The notes beneath the pieces are model-generated. The model had not been told where the DNA came from. It made no database searches and saw only the letters and a program-made list of their open reading frames with translations. A stretch of DNA of 64,000 nucleotides from JAEMQF01 sp963850525. Lineage in GTDB: Bacteria; Pseudomonadota; Gammaproteobacteria; Burkholderiales; Burkholderiaceae_C. Below are positions 26,175-34,809 of this stretch, piece by piece. Location: contig CAWKLQ010000001.1 in NCBI GenBank assembly GCA_963850525.1, forward strand, positions 682,001 to 746,000, written 5' to 3'. The stretch's first letter is position 1. The number at the start of each line of letters is the position of its first letter. Made by a program: the position numbers and the translations under genes.

Positions 26175-26842
26175 GCTATACGACGCACGCCGATCTTGGC
26201 GGCCAGCGTGGCCACGGCGCCGTCGTGCCCGAGCCCGAAGGCGAGCTGTGGCACGCGCCCTGGGAGCCGCGCGTGATGGCGCTCACCGTCGCGATGGGCG
26301 CGACGGGCTCGTGGAACATCGACATCAGCCGCAGCGCGCGCGAAACCCTGCCCGCCTATCCCCGGCTCAGCTACTACGAGATCTGGTTTGAAGGGCTGCA
26401 AAGGCTGCTGATCGCGCGCCGATTGGTGCGTCGCGCCGAACTGAAGAGCGGGCGCAGCCTGGACCCACCCTTGCCGCTCGCGCGGGTCCTGCGCGCTGCC
26501 GAGGTTGACGCCGCGTTGGCGCGCGGCTCGCCCACGCTTCGAAGCGCTGCGGCAGCGGCGAAATTCGAGATCGGAAGTCGGGTGCGAACCTTGGATCACA
26601 AGGCAAAGCACCACACCCGCCTGCCAGGTTACGTGCGCGGCAAGGTCGGCACGGTTGAGCAGGTTCTCGGCGTGCACATCTTTGCCGACACGCACGCGCA
26701 TGGCCTGGGAGAGCAGCCGCAATGGCTTTACAGCGTGGCCTTTGAGGCCGCCGAGTTGTGGCCCGACGAACCTGCCGCAACGCACCGGGTTTCGGTCGAC
26801 GCGTGGGAGCCGTATCTGCAAGCTTGCGAGGACAAGGCGTGA
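26171..26842 (+). CDS. nthB: Nitrile hydratase beta subunit
   Basis: 223 residues, start at ATG 26171 overlapping the nthA stop. The N-terminal helical half (ADLGGQRGHGAVVPE, PWEPRVMALTVAM) and the C-terminal SH3-like barrel (FEIGSRVRTL, LPGYVRGKVGTVEQV) are as in the family. It completes the alpha-beta dimer and helps form the active-site channel. Coupled by GTGA to the accessory gene. Confidence 0.93.
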   Translation: MSYTTHADLGGQRGHGAVVPEPEGELWHAPWEPRVMALTVAMGATGSWNIDISRSARETLPAYPRLSYYEIWFEGLQRLLIARRLVRRAELKSGRSLDPPLPLARVLRAAEVDAALARGSPTLRSAAAAAKFEIGSRVRTLDHKAKHHTRLPGYVRGKVGTVEQVLGVHIFADTHAHGLGEQPQWLYSVAFEAAELWPDEPAATHRVSVDAWEPYLQACEDKA

Positions 26843-27210
26843 CCCTGACTCCCCTGCCCGGCCAACCCTGCGACGGCGCCGCACCGGTGTTCGCCGAGCC
26901 CTGGCAGGCGAAGGGCTTTGCCCTGGTTTTGGCGTTGCACGAACGCGGCCTGTTCACCTGGGCCGAATGGGCCAAAGCGCTCGCCGAGCAAATTGCTGCG
27001 GCCCAGTCGCGAGGCGACGCCGACCTCGGCGACACCTACTACCGGCATTGGGTCGCCGCACTCGAGGCGATCGTCGCCGCGAAGGGCGCGAGCTCGAGCA
27101 GCGAACTGGAACGCTATCGCGACGCGTGGGATCACGCCGCGGACCGCACGCCCCACGGCGCGCCGATCGAACTGACCGACGCCGACTTCGAAGTGCTCGA
27201 TTCGAAGTAG
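26839..27210 (+). CDS. Nitrile hydratase accessory protein (activator)
   Basis: 123 residues from GTG 26839, overlapping nthB. Motifs GAAPVFAEPWQAKGFALVLALHERGLFTW and DTYYRHWVAALEAIVAAKG match the small activator family (P14K/NhlE), which resembles the N-terminal half of the beta subunit and delivers or inserts cobalt and promotes cysteine oxidation. Its 3' end overlaps the convergent flavoprotein gene by 79 bases. Confidence 0.88.
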   Translation: MTLTPLPGQPCDGAAPVFAEPWQAKGFALVLALHERGLFTWAEWAKALAEQIAAAQSRGDADLGDTYYRHWVAALEAIVAAKGASSSSELERYRDAWDHAADRTPHGAPIELTDADFEVLDSK

Positions 27211-28496
27211 CCGAGCACGCCGCGCCCGGCAGCGGCGCCGGTGGCAAAACACGCGCTCAGCAGATAGCCCCCAGTGGGCGCCTCCCAGTCGAGCATCTCT
27301 CCGGCGAAGAACAAGCCCGGCAGCGCGCGCGACATCAGCTGCTCGCTCAAACATTCGAAGCGCACGCCTCCGGCGGTGCTGATCGCCTCGGCGACGGGAC
27401 GCGGCGCGATGAGCGTCAGCGGCAAGGCCTTGATCGCCGCAGCCAGCGCTGCCGCATCCTTGAAGGTGTCGCGGGGCAACAGTTCGTGCAACAGCGCGGC
27501 TTTCACGCCGCTCAGGCGCAAACGACTCTTCAAGTGCGTCGCCAACGAGCGCGAACCGCGCGCGCGCTCCAGCTCGGCGCGCACCGATTCGAGGTCGCGG
27601 TCGGCGAGCAAGTCCAGGTGCGCAACCGCCCGACCCTGCGCAGCAATCAGCGTGCGCAGCGCCGCCGAAGCCGCGTAGACCAGGCTGCCTTCCACTCCGC
27701 CTTGGGTGATGACGAATTCGCCGCGCTGGAGAAAGAGCGAAGCGTCGCCGCACCGCACCGACAGCGCCACTGTCTTCAGCGCATGACCGGCAAAGCGGCT
27801 GCTGAAGAATTCGCTCCATCCGGGAAGCAGTGTCTCGCCCTCGCCCACCCGTGCGACGTCGAAGCCGCAGTTCGACGCTTGCAGCGGCGCCACATCAGCG
27901 CCCAGGCGAGGCAGCCAACTGGCCCAGGCGCCGTCAGCACCCAGCTGCGGCCAGCTCGCACCGCCCATGGCCAGCACGACGGCGGCAGCGCGCGCTTGTC
28001 TGGGCCCGCCAGGAGAACTGAATTGCAGCGACACCTCGCCGTCTTCCCCCGCGGCAACAGCAGTGCAGCGCTGGCGCATGTGAAAGCGCACGCCCATTGT
28101 GCGCAGCCGCTGCACCCAGGCGCGCAGCAGGGGCGCGGCTTTCATGTCGGCGGGGAACACGCGTCCCGAACTGCCGACGAAAGTGGCAATCCCCAGACCC
28201 TGCGCCCATTCGCGCAGCGCCGCGGGGGGAAGCGCTTGCAGCAACGGTTCCAGCACTTTGCGGCGCGCGCCGAACCGAGCCGCAAACTGCGCCAGGGGTT
28301 CGCTGTGCGTCAAGTTCAAGCCGCCCTTGCCTGCCAGCAGGAACTTGCGCCCGACCGTTGGCATGGCGTCGAAAACATCGACCTGCACGCCCGCGTGGGC
28401 CAGAACTTCGGTAGCCATCAATCCCGCCGGCCCGCCCCCCACGATGGCGACCTGCATGGCAGGAGTTTCGATTGGGACGTCGAGGAGGTCGGCCAT
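27132..28496 (-). CDS. HI0933/YhiN-type NAD(P)/FAD-dependent oxidoreductase
   Basis: 454 residues from ATG 28496; ATG 28457 (MQVAIVGGGPAGLMATEVLA) is an alternative nearer the FAD motif. The dinucleotide motif, the GRKFLLAGKGGLNLTHSEP signature and the C-terminal FAGEMLDWEAPTGGYLLSACFATG are typical of this flavoprotein family (BaiN/YhiN relatives), whose physiological substrate is mostly unknown. The C-terminal coding end runs 79 bases into the nitrile hydratase accessory gene on the other strand. Confidence 0.88.
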   Translation of the reverse strand: MADLLDVPIETPAMQVAIVGGGPAGLMATEVLAHAGVQVDVFDAMPTVGRKFLLAGKGGLNLTHSEPLAQFAARFGARRKVLEPLLQALPPAALREWAQGLGIATFVGSSGRVFPADMKAAPLLRAWVQRLRTMGVRFHMRQRCTAVAAGEDGEVSLQFSSPGGPRQARAAAVVLAMGGASWPQLGADGAWASWLPRLGADVAPLQASNCGFDVARVGEGETLLPGWSEFFSSRFAGHALKTVALSVRCGDASLFLQRGEFVITQGGVEGSLVYAASAALRTLIAAQGRAVAHLDLLADRDLESVRAELERARGSRSLATHLKSRLRLSGVKAALLHELLPRDTFKDAAALAAAIKALPLTLIAPRPVAEAISTAGGVRFECLSEQLMSRALPGLFFAGEMLDWEAPTGGYLLSACFATGAAAGRGVLGYFESSTSKSASVSSIGAPWGVRSAA

Positions 28497-28589
28497 CGGT
28501 GCAACGTGAACGCGCAGCAGTGTGACACGCGCGTAAGATTTCGCTACGTCGCTGCGACCGAATGAGTCGAATCGACACAAAGGCATGGC

Positions 28590-29142
28590 ATGTCGGATGC
28601 AACGAATGGCTCGAAGCTCATCGGCGCCAGCTCAGTGCTGGCGATCGCCTTGCTGACGCTTGGTGTCGCTCCCGCGTCAGGCGCAGCAGCAACGCAGCAA
28701 CGGCGCGCGCTTCAGCTATACGCCGCAAGTCGTGATCGACGGCGTCGATCGGCCTCGCTGGCAAGTATTCGACTCTTCCCTGTTTCCACGCAAGCGCGAT
28801 CCGGCGAACGTCGACATCCAAATGGCCCGCGAGGGCGCGTGGGTCAAGGCCACGGTGCAGCCAGGCCCTGGCGCGCCGGCGCGAATTGCCGCGTATTGGT
28901 CGATCACGGAGAACGGGCACGTCACATCGGTCAAAGCGGGCGAAAACCAAGGCGCGGCACTGAATCACGACTTCGTCGTTCGCCGCTTCGTCCCCGTCGC
29001 CGCGTGGAACGCCACCGACCTCGCGGCCATGTCACTGCGCCTGGACCTTGACCCTCCCGGCGCGCACCCGCGCTTTGTGAACCTGGTCGTCGTCGACGAG
29101 GCGACGCAAAAACCGCTGCAGGCGCTCAAACTCGGATGCTGA
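28590..29142 (+). pseudogene. DUF1223-family gene with internal deletion and frameshift
   Basis: The frame starting at 28590 encodes a signal peptide (MSDATNGSKLIGASSVLAIA followed by LLTLGVAPASGA). The next frame, from about 28654, encodes only the C-terminal part of a DUF1223 protein (ARFSYTPQVVIDGVDRPRW to the stop at 29142). The thioredoxin-like domain normally between them, with its Cys-containing motif, is missing and the frames no longer match. The junction region holds the tandem repeat CAGCAACG-CAGCAACG, a plausible deletion site. A short protein from GTG 28660 (160 residues) could still be made without export. Confidence 0.7.
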
Positions 29143-29148
29143 ATCGAG

Positions 29149-29655
29149 TCAAGCCGGCGGCGGCGCCGGCGCTGCCGCCGGCGGCCAGACCACTTCGAAC
29201 CACTCCAGAACGAGTTCGATCTGCTCGTGCACCTCGAAGCCCTCGCGCTCGCCCCGCTCGGCGAAGTCCTGGCGGTGCGCGGTGAGCCACCAGCGCAGCG
29301 TCAAGTCGCCTTCGCCCGCGTCGAAGGCGAACTCGTCGTCGATCTGGTTGAAATGGCGCAGCTCGACGTGCGTCGTGCGCACGATGGCGCGTGGCGTTCC
29401 TGCACCGTCGAGCACGACGAGGTGGTCACCAATCTGCGGCAAAGGATCGAGTTCTTTCTCGAAGTCCCGCTTGAGCGTTGCGTGGGCGCGCTTGATGCCT
29501 TTCGCGACGAGGTCGGCGTGCTCATCGGCGACGCCTCGCGTTTCACCCAGCGCGGCGGCGGCGAAGCCCGGGACTTTGACCTTGCACGCGCGTTGGTAGT
29601 CGAGCCAGAACGGCTCGATCTCGGCGGCACGCCCAGGCGCGGGAGACGAACTCAC
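29149..29655 (-). CDS. ASCH-domain protein
   Basis: 168 residues from GTG 29655, 7 bases after the SDR stop. FWLDYQRACKVKVPGFAAAALG opens the protein; DHLVVLDGAGTPRAIVRTTHVEL and DEFAFDAGEGDLTLRWWLTAHR give the PUA-like ASCH fold, proposed to bind RNA or act on modified nucleosides. It ends with a Pro/Ala-rich tail. It is the last gene of the long leftward lipid operon, with no visible functional link to it. Confidence 0.8.
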   Translation of the reverse strand: MSSSPAPGRAAEIEPFWLDYQRACKVKVPGFAAAALGETRGVADEHADLVAKGIKRAHATLKRDFEKELDPLPQIGDHLVVLDGAGTPRAIVRTTHVELRHFNQIDDEFAFDAGEGDLTLRWWLTAHRQDFAERGEREGFEVHEQIELVLEWFEVVWPPAAAPAPPPA

Positions 29656-29662
29656 TGCGCGA

Positions 29663-30574
29663 TCAGCCCAGGGCGCGCAGCGCAGCGCGAAGCTCGGCAC
29701 CGAGTTCCGGTTTGCCGGCAAAGGGGTCGGTGGGGTTGCGAATTTGCACGATGTCTTCGAAACGCGTCTGGACCGTCGCCAGCGCCTTGGGGTGGCTGTA
29801 GATGTAGAAGCGGTTCGCGCGCATCGCGTCGAAAACGAACTGCGCGACCATCGCCGCGCTGACTTTGCCGCTGCCCACCGCTTTTTCCGTCATCGCCTGG
29901 CCAATCAACTGGCTGCGCGTGGGGCCTACGCCAACGTCTTTCATCTCATTGGGTCGATTCCGGCTGCTCTGGTTGATCGCGGTGGGAACGAAGAATGGGC
30001 ACAACACCGAGGCGCTGACCTGCTCGCTCACCAGGCGCAGGTCCTGGTACAAGGTTTCCGTCAAGGAGACGACGGCGTGTTTGGAGACGTTGTAGACGCC
30101 CATGTTGGGTGGATTCAGCAAACCCGCCATCGACGCCGTGTTGACGATGTGGCCCTCGTAAGCCGGGTCGGCGCGCGCCGCGTCCAACATCATCGGCGTG
30201 AAGCAACGCACGCCGTGCACGACGCCCATCACGTTCACGCCGAGCACCCACTCCCAGTCTTTCAGCGTGTTCTCCCAGATCAGGCCACCTGAGCCGACGC
30301 CGGCGTTGTTGAAGACGAAGTGCGGTACGCCGAAGCGTGCCTTGGCGGCAGTAGCCAGGGCCTGCACTTCGTCGGCCTTGGACACATCGAGCCGAAACGG
30401 CAGGACTTGCGCACCGAGTGCGGAAATTTCGGCGGCGGCTTTGTCGAGCGCGTCTTGCTGCACGTCGGCCAGTACGACGTTCATTCCTTCACGCGCGGCG
30501 ATGCGCGAAGTTTCCAGGCCAAAGCCCGAGCCTGCGCCGGTGATGACCGCCGTGCGGCCTTTGAAACTCTTCAT
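29663..30574 (-). CDS. Short-chain dehydrogenase/reductase
   Basis: 303 residues. Cofactor motif TGAGSGFG near the N-terminus, NNAGVG, and catalytic Ser plus YNVSK. Acidic ADVQ after strand 2 suggests NAD(H) preference. The C-terminal extension after residue 230 (FYIYSHPKALATVQTRFEDI) is typical of the SDR group found in fatty-acid clusters. RBS AGGAGA precedes the ATG. Substrate not determinable. Confidence 0.9.
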   Translation of the reverse strand: MKSFKGRTAVITGAGSGFGLETSRIAAREGMNVVLADVQQDALDKAAAEISALGAQVLPFRLDVSKADEVQALATAAKARFGVPHFVFNNAGVGSGGLIWENTLKDWEWVLGVNVMGVVHGVRCFTPMMLDAARADPAYEGHIVNTASMAGLLNPPNMGVYNVSKHAVVSLTETLYQDLRLVSEQVSASVLCPFFVPTAINQSSRNRPNEMKDVGVGPTRSQLIGQAMTEKAVGSGKVSAAMVAQFVFDAMRANRFYIYSHPKALATVQTRFEDIVQIRNPTDPFAGKPELGAELRAALRALG

Positions 30575-30635
30575 GCCACTGTCTCCTGTTGTCGTGTCGT
30601 GCGGGGAAGCGATAGTGTGGACCGCGTGGCGTGGG

Positions 30636-32294
30636 TCACTGCGGCATGGCGCGGGCGAGCAGCGCGTCGAAGTCGACGCTCGACGGCAGCGTGCCGAAAG
30701 CGTGGCCCCAATCGGCGCTCAGGCGGGTGCGGCAGAAGGCGTCGAAGACGTGGCTCGGTGCGTGCTGGCAGAGCAACGCCGCTTGCACGGCGAGCGCAAT
30801 GTCTTGCGCCAGGCGGCGTGCTTCAATTTCGTCTTGTGCGTCGTCAACGCGCGCGAAAAGATGGGTGGCGAATTTGTCGAGCGCTGCGTGAGCGCTGCGC
30901 GCCGGCGCGAGTTCGGCGTGAAGTGCAGCGGCGGTGTCGCCATTGCCGCCCTTGCCGCGCAGTGCGCGCAGCAAGTCAATTGCCATGATGTTGCCCGCGC
31001 CTTCCCAGATCGAGTTGAGCGGCATTTCGCGATAGACACGCGCCATCACGCCTTCGCCCGCTTCTTCCACGTAGCCGTTGCCGCCCAGGCATTCCATCGC
31101 CTCTTGCGCGAAGTGGCTGCCGCGCTTGCAAATCCAGAATTTCGCCACCGGTGTGAGCAGGCGCCGCATCGCCTGTTCGTGTTCCGTGTCGCTGCCGAAG
31201 GCGCGTGCCAGGCGCAGGCTGAGTGCCGTTGCGGCTTCGCTTTCCAGCGCCAGATCGGCGAGCACGTTGCGCATCAGCGGTTGCTCGATCAAGGCCTTGC
31301 CGAAGGCGCGGCGCTGCGCCGTGTGGTGCAGCGCCAGCGCCAGCGCCTGACGCATCAGACCGCTCGTTCCCAGCGCACAGTCCAGGCGCGTGCGTGTTCC
31401 CATCTCGAGGATCTGCGGCACGCCACGCCCCTCCTCGCCGACAAGCCAGGCGTGCGCGCCGTCGAATTCGACTTCGGAGCTCGCGTTCGCGTGGTTGCCG
31501 AGTTTGTCTTTGAGGCGCTGAATGAACACGCCGTTGCGTAAGCCCGCGCTTGTGTCACCGGGCAAGATCCGCGGCAGGAAGAAGCAACTCAAGCCCGCGC
31601 CCGTCTGCGCGAGCACGAGAAAAGCGTCGCACATCGGCGCCGACATGAACCACTTGTGGCCGACCAGCCGGTAACGCGCGCCCCAGGGCGTTTGTTCTTC
31701 GAACGTCGCCTGCGTCGTGTTCGCGCGAACGTCGGAGCCGCCTTGTTTTTCCGTCATCCCCATGCCCATCGTCACGCCGGCCTTTTGCGCGAAGGGCAGC
31801 AGGCGCGGGTCGTACGCCGTGCTCGCGAGTTTGGGCAGCCACGCGGCGTGGATCGCGGCGTTCGCGCGCAGCGCCGGCGTCACGGCGTAAGTCATCGAGA
31901 TCGGGCACAACACCGAGGGCTCGAGTTCGGTGAACAACATGAACGCCGCGGCGCGTTGCACATGCGCCTGCGGCCCGAGCGTCCACGGCGTGCCGTGCAG
32001 GCCTGCGCCAGTGGCCTGCGCCATCAGCGCGTGGTAGCTCGGGTGGAACTCGACTTCATCGAGGCGCCTGCCAAAACGGTCGTGGCTGTGCAGCTGCGGC
32101 TTGTGCTGGTTTGCCAGGCGCGCGTGCAACTGCATGTCGGGTTCGCCGAGTTTGGCGCCGAGGCTCAGCAGCGGCGCGGTGTCCAGGCCCGGTGCGTTGA
32201 ACCCGAGGGCGTCGCGCAACGCCCGGTTCGTCGCGAACAGGTTGTGCCCGGCCAGCGGCACGGCCTGGTTCGTCACTTCGTGGGTGCTTGGCAT
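30636..32294 (-). CDS. AidB-like acyl-CoA dehydrogenase
   Basis: 552 residues. The N-terminal domain VPLAGHNLFATNRALRDAL is characteristic of the AidB branch; the flavin-binding motifs GMGMTEKQGGSDVRANTT and ECLGGNGYVEEAGEGVMARVYRE with SIWEGAGNIMAID are present. AidB of E. coli is a DNA-binding flavoprotein of the adaptive response with weak dehydrogenase activity. Here the gene sits inside a beta-oxidation cluster, so a metabolic role is also possible. Confidence 0.88.
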   Translation of the reverse strand: MPSTHEVTNQAVPLAGHNLFATNRALRDALGFNAPGLDTAPLLSLGAKLGEPDMQLHARLANQHKPQLHSHDRFGRRLDEVEFHPSYHALMAQATGAGLHGTPWTLGPQAHVQRAAAFMLFTELEPSVLCPISMTYAVTPALRANAAIHAAWLPKLASTAYDPRLLPFAQKAGVTMGMGMTEKQGGSDVRANTTQATFEEQTPWGARYRLVGHKWFMSAPMCDAFLVLAQTGAGLSCFFLPRILPGDTSAGLRNGVFIQRLKDKLGNHANASSEVEFDGAHAWLVGEEGRGVPQILEMGTRTRLDCALGTSGLMRQALALALHHTAQRRAFGKALIEQPLMRNVLADLALESEAATALSLRLARAFGSDTEHEQAMRRLLTPVAKFWICKRGSHFAQEAMECLGGNGYVEEAGEGVMARVYREMPLNSIWEGAGNIMAIDLLRALRGKGGNGDTAAALHAELAPARSAHAALDKFATHLFARVDDAQDEIEARRLAQDIALAVQAALLCQHAPSHVFDAFCRTRLSADWGHAFGTLPSSVDFDALLARAMPQ

Positions 32295-32319
32295 ATGGCC
32301 CCCTTCGCCGCGAGGCGGC

Positions 32320-33339
32320 TTAAATCAGCTTGACCAATTGTTTGCCGAAGTTGCGCCCCTCCAGCAGGCCCAGAAACGCTTGCGGCGCCGCTTCGATGCC
32401 CTGCGCCACCGTCTCGCGGTATTTGAGTTTGCGGCTCGCGACGAGGCTGCCGAGTTCTTGCAGCGCCTCGGGCCAGTCTTCCATGTGCTCGCTGACGATG
32501 AAACCTTCGACGCGCAGGCGCGACTGGAGAATGAGTTGAGGTTGCGTGAGCGGAATCGGCACGCCGTTGTAGCCGCTGATCATTCCGCATACGGCGATGC
32601 GGCCGAAGGCGTTCATGCGCGGCAAGACGGCGTCGAGCACGCGCCCGCCGACGTTTTCGAAGTAGCCGTCCACGCCCTCGGGTGTGGCTTCCTTGAGCGC
32701 CTGGTACAGCGCCTTCGAATCGGCGTGCGCCTTGTAATCGATGCACGCGTCAAAGCCGAGTTCGTCGACGACGTAGCGGCACTTGTCGGCGCCGCCGGCA
32801 ATGCCCACGGCACGGCAACCGCGAACCTTGGCGAGTTGCCCCACGGCGCTACCCACCGCACCGCTGGCGGCGCTCACGACGACGGTTGCGCCCACCTTGG
32901 GCGCACAAATGCGCGTCAGCCCGTACCACGCCGTGACGCCGGGCATGCCCACCGCGCCGAGGTAAGCCGACAAGGGGATGCGCTGCGCGTCGACCTTGCG
33001 CAGCATGCCGCTTTGAGTGGCGTCGATCACGCTGTATTCCTGCCAGCCGCCCATGCCGACGACGTTGTCGCCGACCTTGAACTTGGAGTGGCGCGACGCA
33101 GTCACTTCACCGACCGTGCCGCCGACCATCACCTCGTTCAGCGCTTGCGGCTGGGCGTAGCTTTTCGTCTCGTTCATGCGGCCGCGCATGTACGGGTCGA
33201 GCGACAGGTAGTGGTGGCGCACGAGCAGCTGCCCGTCCTGAAGCTCGGGCACGGGGACTTCGCGCAGCCGGAAGTTCGACGCCGATGGGGCGCCCTCGGG
33301 GCGCGACGCCAGCACAAATTGTTTGTTGATGAGGCTCAT
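32320..33339 (-). CDS. CurA/prostaglandin-reductase-type NADP-dependent oxidoreductase
   Basis: 339-residue medium-chain dehydrogenase without zinc ligands. LSLDPYMRGRMN, VGGTVGEV and the NADPH motif VSAASGAVGSAVGQLAK identify the leukotriene-B4 12-hydroxydehydrogenase/CurA family, which reduces double bonds of alpha,beta-unsaturated carbonyls. Start ATG 33339 gives MSLINKQFVLASRPEG. It probably handles enone intermediates in the surrounding acyl-CoA pathway. Confidence 0.88.
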   Translation of the reverse strand: MSLINKQFVLASRPEGAPSASNFRLREVPVPELQDGQLLVRHHYLSLDPYMRGRMNETKSYAQPQALNEVMVGGTVGEVTASRHSKFKVGDNVVGMGGWQEYSVIDATQSGMLRKVDAQRIPLSAYLGAVGMPGVTAWYGLTRICAPKVGATVVVSAASGAVGSAVGQLAKVRGCRAVGIAGGADKCRYVVDELGFDACIDYKAHADSKALYQALKEATPEGVDGYFENVGGRVLDAVLPRMNAFGRIAVCGMISGYNGVPIPLTQPQLILQSRLRVEGFIVSEHMEDWPEALQELGSLVASRKLKYRETVAQGIEAAPQAFLGLLEGRNFGKQLVKLI

Positions 33340-33359
33340 GGTGTGGACCTTTCTTCTGT

Positions 33360-33803
33360 TCAATCCGACCCGTCGATCGGCGTGGTGGCTCGGCTCCCGA
33401 CGGGAACGGCCCGCAGGAGTTTGAAAGTTCCCGTGGCGTGCGCCACGAGTCTGTTGTCGGCGTCGAACAGCGACGCTTCGCAGAACGACAGCGTCTGCGT
33501 TTGCGTCAGCACCTTGCCGCGCGCGTAGAGACGGCCGATGCCCGGGCGCATGAAAGTCGTCTTCATCTCGACGGTAACCACGCCTCGCGCCTGCACCGCT
33601 TCACCGCTGCGCGGGCTGCGCGCGGCGTGCGCCATCGCCACGTCGAGCAGCGTCATGACGACGCCGCCGTGCGCCATCTTCAGGCCGTTCATGTGCTCGT
33701 CACGTGGCGTCAGCGCGAGTTCCGCCTCGCCGTCTGCGAAGCGCAAAAGCTCCAGGCCCAGCGCTTCGACGAAGGGGATCTTGTTCTTGAACGGTAGGCT
33801 CAT
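33360..33803 (-). CDS. PaaI-family hotdog thioesterase
   Basis: 147 residues from ATG 33803 (a TTG at 33818 inside the upstream gene is less likely). The motif HMNGLKMAHGGVVMTLLDVAMA holds the hotdog central helix and the catalytic acidic residue. These enzymes cleave acyl-CoA thioesters. The ATG overlaps... the SDR gene end lies only 11 bases away, so the two are co-transcribed. Confidence 0.85.
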   Translation of the reverse strand: MSLPFKNKIPFVEALGLELLRFADGEAELALTPRDEHMNGLKMAHGGVVMTLLDVAMAHAARSPRSGEAVQARGVVTVEMKTTFMRPGIGRLYARGKVLTQTQTLSFCEASLFDADNRLVAHATGTFKLLRAVPVGSRATTPIDGSD

Positions 33804-33814
33804 CGCGCGCTCGC

Positions 33815-34606
33815 TCAAGCGCCTCCGTGTACGGCGCTGACGCCACCGTCCACCGCGAGGATCTGCCCCGTGATGTGCTTGCCCGCGGCGCTGGCGAAGA
33901 GCAAAGCGGCGCCTTTCAAGTCGTCGTCATCGCCCACCCGGTTCAGTGGTGCGCTTTTGGCGAGCGCCGCCTCGCCCACTTTCTGGAACGTGCCACGCGT
34001 CATCTTGCTCAGGAACATTCCCGGCGCGAGCGCATTCACAGTGATGCCGTAGCGCCCCCACTCGCCGGCGAGCGAGCGCGTGAAGTTGACGACGGCTCCC
34101 TTGCTCGTCCCGTAGGCGATGAAGGCGATGTCGGCCGAACCCGACAGCCCGGCGATCGACGCGATATTGATGATGCGCCCGCTGCGCCGCGGAATCATGC
34201 TGCGCTTACCGATCTGCTGGCTCATGAGGAAGATGCTGCGGATGTTCAGGTCCATGACCTTGTCCCACGCGTCCAGCGGGTAGTCCTCGCACGGCGCGCC
34301 CCAGGTGGCGCCGGCGTTGTTGACGAGGATGTCGACCTGGCCCAAACGCTGCATCGTCTCGCTGGCGGTACGCTCCACCTCGGCGGGCTGGATCAGATCG
34401 GCAGCGATCCAGCGCGTGTCGATGCCTTGCGCCTGCAGGTGCGCCGACGCTTCTTCGAGGTCCCCTGCCTTGCGCGACACGAGCATGATTTTGGCGCCGG
34501 CTTGCCCTAGCGACTCGGCAATCTGCAGCCCCAGGCCGCGCGAGCCTCCCGTGACGAGTGCGGTCTTGCCCGTCAGATCGAACAACGCTTTGATGTCGGT
34601 ACTCAT
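33815..34606 (-). CDS. SDR, 3-oxoacyl-reductase-like
   Basis: 263 residues. Cofactor motif TGGSRGLG, NNAGATWG, catalytic SIAGLSGS and YGTSK, and the C-terminal ITGQILAVDGGVSAV. SRKAGD after strand 2 suggests NADP(H). The family reduces 3-keto or oxidises 3-hydroxy acyl groups. It is 9 bases downstream of the small membrane protein gene in the lipid operon. Confidence 0.9.
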   Translation of the reverse strand: MSTDIKALFDLTGKTALVTGGSRGLGLQIAESLGQAGAKIMLVSRKAGDLEEASAHLQAQGIDTRWIAADLIQPAEVERTASETMQRLGQVDILVNNAGATWGAPCEDYPLDAWDKVMDLNIRSIFLMSQQIGKRSMIPRRSGRIINIASIAGLSGSADIAFIAYGTSKGAVVNFTRSLAGEWGRYGITVNALAPGMFLSKMTRGTFQKVGEAALAKSAPLNRVGDDDDLKGAALLFASAAGKHITGQILAVDGGVSAVHGGA

Positions 34607-34615
34607 TTCAGGCTC

Positions 34616-34807
34616 CTAAGGTGGGTTCTTCATTGTCGAGCGGATCCAGATGAGGACGACGCCGGCGGCGATCGCCGCGCCGCTGCACGCGACGAGCACC
34701 CAGCCGAGCGTGGTCTCGGTGCGCAGCACCGTCAAGCCCACCGCCATGACGAGCATGCCGCCAAAAATCAATCCCCAGGTCCACGCAGCGATTCGCCCAG
34801 AGGACAT
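34616..34807 (-). CDS. Small two-helix membrane protein
   Basis: 63 residues starting at ATG 34807, which overlaps the acyl-CoA dehydrogenase stop. Two hydrophobic helices are clear: TWGLIFGGMLVMAVGLTV and GWVLVACSGAAIAAGVVLIW. No family is recognised. Its conservation inside the operon cannot be judged here, but codon use and tight spacing support a real gene. Confidence 0.6.
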   Translation of the reverse strand: MSSGRIAAWTWGLIFGGMLVMAVGLTVLRTETTLGWVLVACSGAAIAAGVVLIWIRSTMKNPP

Positions 34808-34809
34808 AT

